From: Ectobius pallidus
Lineage: Eukaryota; Arthropoda; Insecta; Blattodea; Ectobiidae
Reading direction: 5' to 3'
DNA length: 64,000 nt
Assembly (NCBI GenBank): GCA_964059195.1
Contig: CAXKWD010000006.1
Location: 13,074,530 to 13,138,529 of the forward strand
The notes beneath the pieces are model-generated. The model saw only the letters and a list, made by a program, of their open reading frames with translations. It searched no databases and was not told where the DNA came from. The stretch's first letter is position 1; the number at the start of each line of letters is the position of its first letter. Shown one piece after another: positions 1 to 8,797 of the stretch. Made by a program: the position numbers and the translations under genes.

Positions 1-160
1 ACTCCGCGAGTCAATGACTATCAGATAATACCTAACCAATATCTACATTCCCCAGTGAGATGATGGAGTAATGCGATAAGAAGGTAGATACTATTATTAA
101 TAAAATTTCAGATCAGTGAGCGAACACAGTGTGGTGAATATAAGTTGCATATGATACAGA

Positions 161-1318
161 ATGGAGCCTGTACTTAAATCAGAGTGCATTAAGACTGAAA
201 TTAAGAAAGAAATACCTGAAACACAACCGAAGAGGGAACCTATCCCAATTACATTTGATACAATACAGACACAAAAAGTCAAAAGTGAGAATACAGACTT
301 CACTGATTCTACAGCATGCAACACCATTCACAACTTAGAGCAGATTTCAGGAGTTTCACAAATAAATCATGACGAAGAGGATCAGCTAACGCAATCACAC
401 TCACCTGCTGTATGTACAAGAACATCCTCTGCTGGAAACAGTCAACAGCTAACTCGTACTCCAAAAAAACATTTCTCGTGTGGTATATGTTCCAAGAAAT
501 TTTCCCAAAGAGGGCATCTAAACACACATGTCCTCACTCACACTGGACATAAGTCATTTACATGTGATATGTGTACCAAGAAATTTTCTCGAAGAGAGAA
601 TCTCAAAAGACACATTCTCTCTCACACTGGACATAAGCCATTAACGTGCGATACATGTAACAAGAAATTTTCTTTAAGAGGACATCTCCAGAGACACTTG
701 CTCACCCACACTGGACATAAGCCATTAACGTGTGATACATGTAGTAAGAAATTTTCTTTAAGAGGAAATCTCCAGAGACACTTGCTCACTCACACTGGAC
801 ATAAGCCATTAACGTGTGATATATGTAACAAGAAATTTTCCCAAAGAGGGCATCTCAACACACATGTGCTCACTCACACTGGACACAAGCCATTTACATG
901 TGATATATGCACCAAGAAATTTTTCAGAAGAGGGACTCTCAAAACACACATGTTCACTCACACTGGACATAAGCCATTCATGTGTGATATATGTGCCACG
1001 AAATTTTCTCAAAGAAGGGATCTCAAAAGACACATGCTTACTCACACTGGACAAAAGCCATTTACATGTGACATATGTACCAAGAAATTTACCGAAAGAG
1101 GGAGTCTCAAACAACACATGCTCACTCACACTGGACAAAAGCCATTCATGTGTGATATATGTACCAAGAAATTTTCCCAAAGAGAGTATCTCAAAAAACA
1201 CATTCTCACTCACACTGGACATAAGCCATTCACGTGCCATACATGTAATAAGAAATTTTCTGCAAGACGGAATCTCAAAAGACACTTACTCGCTCATGAG
1301 AGGAACAACCTTTCCTGA
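161..1318 (+). CDS. C2H2 zinc-finger protein, 10 fingers (paralogue 1)
   Basis: A 385-codon frame with an acidic N-terminal region (about residues 1-105) and ten tandem C2H2 fingers, each C-x2-C-x12-H-x3-H, joined by TGHKP or TGQKP linkers. The product is expected to be a nuclear sequence-specific DNA-binding protein. The N-terminus starts MEPVLKSECIKTE and contains several K-x-E steps that could be SUMO sites. The start is chosen because the two paralogues in this window begin with the same MEP...LKSEC block and an in-frame stop lies just upstream of the ATG. All three proteins end in HERNNLS. Helix residues vary between fingers (QRGHLNT, RRENLKR, LRGHLQR and so on), so the DNA target should be long and distinct; fingers 1 and 5 share the same helix. 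An AATAAA lies 338 bases after the stop. The start follows ACAG, so a 5' non-coding exon is possible. Confidence 0.9.
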   Translation: MEPVLKSECIKTEIKKEIPETQPKREPIPITFDTIQTQKVKSENTDFTDSTACNTIHNLEQISGVSQINHDEEDQLTQSHSPAVCTRTSSAGNSQQLTRTPKKHFSCGICSKKFSQRGHLNTHVLTHTGHKSFTCDMCTKKFSRRENLKRHILSHTGHKPLTCDTCNKKFSLRGHLQRHLLTHTGHKPLTCDTCSKKFSLRGNLQRHLLTHTGHKPLTCDICNKKFSQRGHLNTHVLTHTGHKPFTCDICTKKFFRRGTLKTHMFTHTGHKPFMCDICATKFSQRRDLKRHMLTHTGQKPFTCDICTKKFTERGSLKQHMLTHTGQKPFMCDICTKKFSQREYLKKHILTHTGHKPFTCHTCNKKFSARRNLKRHLLAHERNNLS

Positions 1319-2266
1319 TGTTATGTGTGCATCGATTCTTTGGCGTGGAAAGTCTGAATCTTCTGACTGCAAGCCTGAGAGAAAGTTCTGCATTCAATAC
1401 GCCAGGAATATCTGATGTAGTACAGGATGATCCATAGTAGTAGTGATGGGAGAGTTTAACAGCTTTACATTCAGTTGGGATATAAAACAATACACCTTGA
1501 TGTGGAGATATGAATCCAGAACTTTCTAAGAGCTGATTTATTTAACTCTGACTTTATTATGTGTACTGTCAATGTATTGTGTGTACTACTGCTACATTAT
1601 GCCATGTTTTAGCAACAGTTTCATATCATAAGTAGAATACACTTTCATCTTTGCAAATAAAGCTAAAATCTTAATTTAATCATGATTTATGGCGTTAAGG
1701 TATTGCTTACTTATCTTTGCATACTTTGCCCATATATTGCAATGTATTTTTAATAATTTTATATATTGTTATTTGTATAATAAGTATTACTAGTTGAGTA
1801 TATATATGGAAAAGAATTAACTATGTTAAATAAATGAATATAGAGAAAATAAATAACACATTTGAAGAGCGTTTTTTCAAGAGCCGATATCTACATAAAG
1901 TAGGCCTATAGTTTTGAGATATTCAATTTTTTTTGCGTACACTTGAAACTTTTGAGAGTTTTTATCTGTGTTTTTGTTATAAGATTGTACATGCTAATAC
2001 CTTTATGATATCAGTACCTTCATGTAGAGAAAAGTAATGTAGCATTGTTTATTTCAGCTCAAAATATTCACAGTTCTCACAAAATCCGATATCTGCAGAG
2101 GACAATACACTGTATCTGCATATTTAACATTTAATTGTATATTACTAAAGAGCATTTTTTGCATTTGTTAGAAGTTTTATATATCTGGGCATATTTTCAG
2201 GCAATTACAAAATGTATACGTCACTCCACATAGATGTGCAGCCCTTATCCTGTCATTTTTCTTAAG
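1319..2266. other. 3' UTR and AT-rich DNA, no further gene seen
   Basis: The first few hundred bases are probably the zinc-finger 3' UTR. The first 30 or so bases after the stop resemble the same region of the 28.4-kb paralogue, then similarity is lost. I see no other coding or repeat structure. Confidence 0.5.
1656..1661 (+). terminator. Candidate polyadenylation signal of the 161-1318 gene
   Basis: The first AATAAA downstream of the zinc-finger stop codon. A second cluster of AATAAA-like hexamers lies near 1825-1850. Confidence 0.4.
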
Positions 2267-3276
2267 TAGGGCAAGATAGGGTGACGCACCACACTTTTTT
2301 GGAAATTCGTCTACCTCAAAACAGGATTGAATATTTTGAAAACTCTTTTTTAGATTAGCTATGTTCTTCCCCCCCTTTATTTCAGCAACAAAAATATTTA
2401 TAAAATAATAATTAAATGTGTAAAAACAATTATTAAATTGAAAGACAAAGCGGGAGAGATGCCGCGTTACAGGATGCTATGCCGCACGTATGGGAGACAT
2501 GCCGCCTTCATAACAACAGTCTAAATTTACATCAAAGGCATGTATAAAACAAAAGAGAACCCATCTGCACAATCTCTGGACATGGGTGACTAGCCTTTTT
2601 TTTTTTTGGCACCAAATAATCCTTCAGGCCCAATTGAGGGTTTTCCCAATTTCCTGTGTCCATGCGCCTACGAATAGTCCTTTCTGACATAAGATAGCAA
2701 CGTTCGGCTTCCTGAATGGAAATTTCCCATGCCTTAATTCGTCGAACAGCTTCTTGTAGGTCATTGTCACTCCATAGGCCACGATGTTTAGCTCGCTCCT
2801 TCCCTTCCCTTATACCGAGTTGACATGTATATTGTTGAAAAGAGCAGAAAAAATAATTTTGGAGGGTAATTATACTGCAAGACATTGTGCGGCATGTCAC
2901 ACTTGAAAGCTATGCGGCATGTGACCCAAAACTCCGGGTCACGCGCCATACTCATCTGTAGAGCTTATTGTTGTTATGGTGAACTTCACTCACAGTATCT
3001 TTACAACCTCTAAATGGTCTATTAAAAGTAGTAAATGCAGAAAAAATGGAGCAAATACAGATCAGGAAAGAATAAAGTAAGGCGTCCATTAAAGTTTCGC
3101 AGTGAAACTAGTGCACTTACCTGATAAATACCGCTATAACAATGACATAAACACCACAAACAATGAAAACAATTACTCTAACGAGAGAAATAGAGATGGC
3201 TTCACGACAACTAGCGGTATCTAGCGTCAAATGTTCGAGTTAGAGGGGGTGCGGCAACTATCACGGTCTTGCCCTA
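2267..3276. mobile_element. Pogo/mariner-type DNA transposon remnant, TA-flanked
   Basis: Both ends read TA|GGGCAAGA inward, giving a short terminal inverted repeat flanked by TA on each side, the target duplication of the Tc1/mariner/pogo superfamily. Similarity of the ends continues imperfectly inward (TGACGCACC on the left, TGCCGCACC on the right). The heptamer ATGCCGC occurs at least five times in subterminal DNA (three direct near 2460-2510, two inverted near 2890-2920), which could be transposase-binding repeats. The only coding trace is the Psq-type helix-turn-helix fragment at 2628-2786, so the copy is non-autonomous or decayed. Confidence 0.55.
2628..2786 (-). pseudogene. Psq-type helix-turn-helix DNA-binding domain fragment
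   Basis: An open stretch on the minus strand encodes a segment starting HRGLWSDNDLQEAV and continuing through SIQEAERCYLMSERTIRRRM. This fits the HTH_Psq domain found at the N-terminus of pogo/Tigger-like transposases and of Pipsqueak-family proteins. No DDE catalytic domain follows: a lysine-rich run and a stop come after about 30 more residues. There is no convincing start codon; the longer frame opens at GTG. Its place inside a TA-flanked inverted-repeat element favours a transposase remnant over a host gene. Confidence 0.55.
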
Positions 3277-3507
3277 GTATAAACATTATTCCTTGAGAAA
3301 TATTAACATTCAATGTGAATACACATCACAGAGCAACAAGACTACTTCAAAACAGAAATACTATTGAATAGAAACATTTAAGAAACTCAGTGGTCACCTA
3401 AAAAAATGCAGTGATGCCTAAAAACAAGTGATTGTTGATAAAGGACCCAAATAAGTCTGAATATTGATTTCAAAACAGTTTCTAACCTATTGTTATGAGG
3501 AGAAATC

Positions 3508-4083
3508 CATAAAGTAAGATTCCCTGGGGTCATTTACAGAAACAAAACAAAATTTCAAGGAAATGTTTATTGCAACAGATGCAGAAAATGTTCAGCTGTT
3601 TTTCAACATATTCACCACCGGAATTGAAACATTTGTCATACCTTGGGACCAACTTTTGTATATCTGTGTCTTAGAAGTTTGCTGCCTGGGATTGGAACCA
3701 TTGAGTGACAACCACCTTCGCCTCTCTCAATCTTTTTCCCAGCCGAACTTCTGCAGGATACTTGTTGGGAGGCGTTTAAACATCCACCCTACAGCTCGGA
3801 CCCCGATCCCAGTGATTTCCATCTTTTCCTACACCTCAAGAAATGAAGGAAAGACTGAGAGGAGGAAATGTTGTCACACAGTGGTTAAAATCCCTGGGGG
3901 CTCCTTGTACGACTCTAATATCAAAATTTGGTTCCACAGTATGACAAATCTTTCAGTTCCGGTGGGGAATATGTTGAAAAACAGCTGAACACATTCTGTA
4001 CCTGTTGGAATATACATGTTCACGAAAATGTGTTTTGTTTCTGTAAACAGCCCCAGGGAAACTTAATTTATGGACGCGCCTCT
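3508..4083. mobile_element. Mariner remnant with inverted transposase 3' ends (fold-back)
   Basis: The left part (3508-3655) read on the minus strand and the right part (3935-4083) read on the plus strand are about three-quarters identical. Both encode the mariner transposase C-terminus: left YDKCFNSGGEYVEK, right YDKSFSSGGEYVEK after frameshift correction. Between them, plus-strand DNA encodes DPDPSDFHLFLHLKK, the mariner catalytic-core tail, and minus-strand DNA near 3655-3720 encodes a second copy of the pre-C-terminal region (QSQAANF...QKLVPRYDK). So two decayed mariner copies, or an inverted partial duplication, abut head to head. No intact frame remains. Confidence 0.7.
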
Positions 4084-4984
4084 TACATAGCCTACTAAAA
4101 GAGATCCATTCGTTTATTTCTTGCAGCCATCACATCTGCATAAAATGCTTTGGCATCCAAAGCGAAATTAAAAAATAAAGGGTATTATGTATCTTCGTGC
4201 TTTCTTGCTTTCTGGTTACTAAATTCTGAATTTTGAATTACAGGGACTGAAGAGTACTGCATTAGTTTTTCAACATCCCGTTTTATTCCGACACATGGTT
4301 TACTTTGGGAAATTCATTTTTTTCTGCAAACACTTTTAAGTCTTTAACATCTTTTTTCAGCACTTCATATTCAATTTCTGATCCAAAATAAGTAAATCAA
4401 AAGAAGCATTTTTTTTACTTTCCCCTTTAACATTTCTCTTGCAAAAATCTGAAATGACAATTGGGATCTCAATGTCTTCTTAAAATCCCGTGTTTTCCAG
4501 TCTTGACCAAGCAGTTGTACCTTTATATGTTTCCTCATTATGTCACAGTTGAGGACAAATAATGAAATCTTTAAACCTCTAATCTCCCAATACCTGTTCA
4601 GGTGGCATGTAACTATGACCAAGTACCAACAATTAATGCAATGGTCAGTGTTGCCACATGAAAAAATTGGCTATCCTTTATTCTCCACAGATATCGGAAT
4701 TGATTTTATTTTAAATACAGATTCTCTATTACGCAGTTTTGTTTGCTACTCAAAAGGTTTGAAGATTGTTACATGTTCGATAATAATCAACATAACACCA
4801 ATGTTATAATGAATGTATCATAATCGATCAAAAATGATTATATTCAAACAAATTTTGATTAATGCAGTTGAGCAACTGAGTTTTCAGAATTGTTTGTATT
4901 TGAACACTTTCTTACTTAGTTACTCAACGGCAATAGACAATTCCTCAAGCTAAAGGAATATTATATATTTTATTGAAAGTTCAT
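4084..4984. other. AT-rich intergenic DNA; only a dispersed repeat recognised
   Basis: No gene recognised. The only structure seen is the piece at 4690-4810 that recurs at 38429-38540 (separate entry). Confidence 0.4.
4690..4810 (-). repeat. Dispersed repeat, second copy at 38429-38540
   Basis: This stretch and 38429-38540 share long blocks, such as TTGATTTTATTTTAAATACA and the CATGTTCGATA block. On the minus strand both keep a similar peptide (YYRTCNNLQTF here, YYRTWDDLETL in the other copy). That suggests decayed coding DNA of a mobile element rather than simple AT-rich chance. Family not recognised. Confidence 0.45.
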
Positions 4985-5340
4985 CGCCATGCATACCTGA
5001 GCCCGCCATTCAACGCTATTCTATGCTAACTCCATCCAATCATCTCTCACAAATCCTACTTCCCTCAAAATAATTCTAATATTGTTCTCCCATGTACGTC
5101 TAGGTCTTCCACATGGTCTTTTCCCTTAGGGTCTCCCAGTCAATACTTTTCAGATATGTCTTTCCTCTCCCACACATGCAACATGTCCAGCCGATTTCAT
5201 CCCCCATGACCTTTAATATATCTGGTGAAGAGTACAGGTCCTAAAGCTCGTCATTATGCAATTTTCTCTAGTCCCCATTTACATCTCTCTTGGGCCCAAA
5301 TATTTTAATAAGCACCCTGTTTTCGAACACACTGAGATTA
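4985..5340 (-). pseudogene. LINE 3' remnant, same family as 21056-21400
   Basis: Minus-strand translation with frame jumps gives the tail typical of many insect non-LTR elements: a GRP...W...I step followed by a DDW/DWM-like step. The outer part (about 5230-5340) is the reverse complement of 21058-21160, sharing the blocks for GTGTTCGAAAACAGG and AAATATTTGGGCC. It carries many stops. Confidence 0.6.
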
Positions 5341-5613
5341 TATGTTCTTCCCAAAGAGTAAGCGACCATGTCTCATATCCACATGATACAACCTGTTGGG
5401 ATTTTGAAATGAACTTAATAATTATGATCCCAACACTGAAAATACGCTATGAACAATATATGGTAATCACGACGGATTGTTTAGAGTTGCTACTTGTTTA
5501 TGCAGTATTTATGAATGTTTCAAATAAGTTGACGTAAGTGGGTACATTCTATGTTGCTCAGCTGATTTAGAACGATCTTCCTTTGTTTGATAGTTGATAG
5601 AGCATTTGTGTAA

Positions 5614-5807
5614 GACGCATGCGCGTCGCTCTTATTACGTCACTCTTTAAATACGTTACATTGGAGTGGGAGTTATACAGAGTTTTCCTATGGTGTGACC
5701 TGCTCGAATAAAATCAGATTGTATGTATGGTTCGTCTGCGAAGGATCTTCGACTTTAGGGGGACGTCATGTAGTTGTGTTTCTTCTGCTTCTGATTTAAG
5801 GCCAAGG
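5614..5807 (+). promoter_or_regulatory. Candidate promoter and 5' exon ending in a splice donor
   Basis: Seen directly: a GC-rich palindromic block GACGCATGCGCGTC (5614-5627) resembling an NRF1 site, a CRE/ATF-like TTACGTCA (5635-5642), then about 170 bases ending in CCAAG|GTAAGC, a good splice donor (GT at 5807-5808). No coding exon is identified downstream, so the gene it would serve is unknown. It could equally be a mobile-element promoter. Confidence 0.3.
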
Positions 5808-5819
5808 TAAGCTTAAATA

Positions 5820-6384
5820 TGTTCGCTTCTGTATGGTTCTGGGTTATGTGAAATACATTGTACGGATCATGTCCTGGAGTCATGCAGTTGCCGGCTATAG
5901 GTTTACCTGTGTTTTAAAGTTTGTCTGTTGCGTTTACAAATTCAAATCAAATTCAAATTTTATTGCTGTTCTGTATAATGTTGCTTTACATTTCAGATAC
6001 ATTGTCAGTTTACATATTAGTGTTCAAATTATACAACACATATAATACATATATACAACACATATAATACATATACATCATACATACATTCATTCAAACC
6101 ATGCAACAGTTAATTTATATTCAGTCATTTGCGTAATATTTTGTATTCAATTGTAATAGTATTTTGTGGAATTTAATTGGTTAAAGATATTGTAACTTGG
6201 TTAGGTTTATTCCAGTGTAATTTTTCTCATGACATCTTTCCTCGAAGATCTTTCGTAAGATATCCCGGGATGTATGTATGCATGTATGTGTGTGTGAATG
6301 TTTGTGTGAATAATTTCTGGGACGACTGTAGAAATACTTGGGCCTTTTTAGTATCAAAGAAATTAATATAAAAGAAATAATCTT
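5820..6384. repeat. Intergenic DNA with simple repeats
   Basis: No gene. There are ACATATAATACATAT-type repeats at about 6035-6085 and a TGTA/TGTG microsatellite at about 6270-6315. Confidence 0.5.
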
Positions 6385-7450
6385 CCCTAGTAGCACACTT
6401 CGTTGGCCCAACGGAGGGATTTGGTTGGCATGGAAGGGATATGTTGGGAAAAGGTTGGTTGTAATTCCCTCGGTTTTGCCAACGGACTTTTTTGGCTGGG
6501 TCGCGCGCTTGTCCTACTGTTGGCGTTTCCAACCAATAGGGCTGTTGCCCCAACAGTACATTTCGTTGGCTAAGTCTCCGTTGGCGTTACCAACCAACAG
6601 GATTGTTGGCCCAGCAATACATTTCGTTGAAATATAATCGCATTTATGTTAAAATTTAAAAAGTGTTGAAATAACATTATAAGCGTTAAATTTTCATTTC
6701 CTATAAAATAAAACAGTGTTAATTCATTAATTATTCGAGCTCTTTGTGCGCGTTACATGCTAAAAATTTACTTCTCCACCTCTTCCTGTCAGTCTTCGGC
6801 AATTTCCGGCGTACTTCGTAGGTCATCAGGTAGACGATGAAGATACAAAGGTTATTCGCCATCTTGATATGTTGAAGAATCCGAATGGTGTTTTTACTTC
6901 TATTAATATTAGGGCCCTTTATTTGTTCTCTGAAAATAACGTTATCATATATTCACATCAAATATTCAAAATACGAGATGTATATCCTTCTTACTATTTA
7001 TCATGTATTACACATCTCTGTAGTAAATAGGCTAGAAGAATTCTCGATTTTTGTTGCAACGATCAGTAATGGCGTAGTGGTTAAATCGATAGACTATACT
7101 ATCGAATTTTATACGATAGGAATAGGTAGGTAGGGTGAAGGAGAGAAGGGAGGTAATAGGGAAAAGAGGAGGAAGAGAGGAGAAAAGGGATGAAAGGGAA
7201 AATAAAAAATTAAATTTTCTGTGCATCTAGTATTTCCGCCAGATGTCTCTGCGCTGCTTGTAGTTCCACCATTACCTAATAGATGTCTCCCAACTGTTGG
7301 GATTTTGTTGTATATTGGTTGGCTACAGTTGGCAATTGGTTGGAAAAAACGCTCCTTGGCAACGGAACCCCGACGGACATTCATAACCGTTGACCAACGA
7401 AACATGGCGATCATTTCCCAACATTGGCCCAACGAACTGTGCTACTAGGG
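6385..7450. mobile_element. CCCTAGTAGCACA-family DNA transposon, short copy
   Basis: Terminal inverted repeats are CCCTAGTAGCACACTTCGTT on the left and, inverted, CCCTAGTAGCACAGTTCGTT on the right, flanked by TT on both sides (2-bp target duplication). Subterminal DNA is packed with GTTGG/CCAAC words. Both ends match the ends of the 18829-23757 copy in swapped orientation over more than 100 bases each, and interior DNA at 6770-7000 matches 23390-23580. No transposase is visible in this 1066-bp copy, so it is non-autonomous. Superfamily not assigned. Confidence 0.75.
7068..7215 (+). mobile_element. tRNA-derived SINE-like insertion
   Basis: Starts with a good RNA polymerase III A-box context (ATGGCGTAGTGGTTAA). 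A degenerate middle with an inverted ATCGAATTTTATACGAT block follows, then a purine-rich body. The inverted copy at about 21450-21620 has the same order (TGGCATAGTGGGTTAA, then a GGGGTTCC B-box-like block, then the purine-rich body). A clear B box is missing here. Confidence 0.45.
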
Positions 7451-7479
7451 TTTTTAATTAATAGGCCATATGTTAAAGT

Positions 7480-7910
7480 CAATTACTGGTTAAATATTAT
7501 TTATGCTAGTCCAACTGTTAGCATGATAATGCATGGTAGGCCTATGTTGAAATATGCAAATGTTATAACAATACTCTGAATGTAATATAGGCCTACACAT
7601 TTATTACAATTTTTAACACTGTTACTTTTAACTCTCTGGATTGAAGTTCGTTAAAAAAATGTTCTGGACATAAAAAGTATCATACTGTCGTACAGAATGT
7701 GGCCTCTCAAATGATAATTTTCTAGAATGTATAAATAGGTATTGCACTTTGTATATAGGGCCTAAGCATTACTACTAAATCTATTAGTCTACAATAGACA
7801 GCTACAATAGAATTCATTCAATTATAAAACAATAAAATAGGCCTATACGATTTCCCAAAAATATATTTTTTTTATTTTTACTTCTTAACTATATATGTTC
7901 TGATTATGTT
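7480..7910. repeat. Segmental repeat, copy 1 (empty site of the 8.8-kb element)
   Basis: About 430 bases repeated at 8484-8797 plus 11266-11390, where the second copy is split by a 2.47-kb transposon. Shared blocks include GATAATGCAT, CTATGTTGAAATATGCAA, GTTACTTTTAACTCTCT and GACATAAAAAGTATCA. Here the sequence GCATTACTACTAAATCTATT is uninterrupted. No coding function seen. Confidence 0.75.
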
Positions 7911-7964
7911 ATCTATTTTAACTTCCTTGATTAGATTTTTAACATCTAGGCTCTACCGAAATAC

Positions 7965-8460
7965 AGGTTAGATGTAGTAGCGGTACAGGAAGTGAGATGG
8001 GAGGGTGAAGGTTCAATACAGACAGACGCGAATACTTTTTTCTATGGGAAAGGGAATGATAACTATCAATTAGGGACCGGGTTCTTCATACATAGGAGAA
8101 TCAATTCAGCCACTAAGAAAGTAGTGTTTAATAATGATGTTATTAAGTTATTATAAGAGGATGGTGGTGTGACATCATAGTTATGAATGTCAAAGCACCA
8201 ACATCTATTACTATACCGATCCATAAAAAGGAAGATAGGGCCAAATGTAATAACTATCAAAGAATTTCTCTTTTATCAACATTATACAACATTTTGTCCA
8301 ATATAGTTGTGTCAAGATAAAACCTCATGCGAATGAAATCATGGGAGATCACCAATGTGGATTTAGGAGAAATAGATCAACCACTGATCAAATATTTTGT
8401 ATTCTCCAAATTTTGGAGTAAAAGTGGGAATATAATATGTCTATTCACCACCTATAAATA
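7965..8460 (+). pseudogene. RTE-type LINE fragment (endonuclease fused to RT by deletion)
   Basis: Plus-strand frames encode QEVRW-like then GEGSIQTDANTFFYGKG, as in the AP-endonuclease of RTE-like LINEs. After an internal deletion come RT-like pieces: a NYQRISLLSTLYN-like block, a GDHQCGFR-like block with a stop (the genome reads QCGFRRNRSTTDQIF), then an ILQI-like end. Many stops and frameshifts. A sister fragment lies at 55360-55387 plus 56084-56160. Confidence 0.6.
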
Positions 8461-8483
8461 GATTTTAAAAACACACCACTACT

Positions 8484-8797
8484 TTTACATAAAACAAGTA
8501 TTATTTATAGCAGTTTTGTTTATAAATACAACTGTTATCATAATAATGCATAGTAGACCTATGTTGAAATATGCAATATTACACTGTTATAACAATATTC
8601 TGAATGTAATATACACATTTATAACAATTTTTAGTACTGTTACTTTTAACTCTCTATAGATTGAAGTTTGTTAATAAAATGTGCAGGACATAAAAAGTAT
8701 CAAACTGTCCTAAGAATGTGGCCTATCGAAGAATAATTTTCGGCAATGTATAAGCAGGAATTCCACTGTATATTGGACTATAGCATTACTACACTAA
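8484..8797. repeat. Segmental repeat, copy 2, 5' half
   Basis: Same sequence as 7480-7800. It runs into the TAA target duplication at 8795-8797 and resumes at 11266. Confidence 0.75.

Noticed and set aside
809..1285. Antisense open frame of 158 codons under the zinc fingers
   Set aside because: Same repeat periodicity on the opposite strand; no start context or motif.
816..1415. Second long open frame overlapping the first zinc-finger gene (and similar long alternate frames at 28645-29481 and 59266-60282)
   Set aside because: The 84-base finger repeat keeps alternate frames open by periodicity. The peptides repeat a meaningless HVIYVPRNF-type unit and have no domain.
3563..3988. 141-codon plus-strand gene
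   Set aside because: It crosses two opposed mariner fragments; recognisable transposase peptides lie in other frames.
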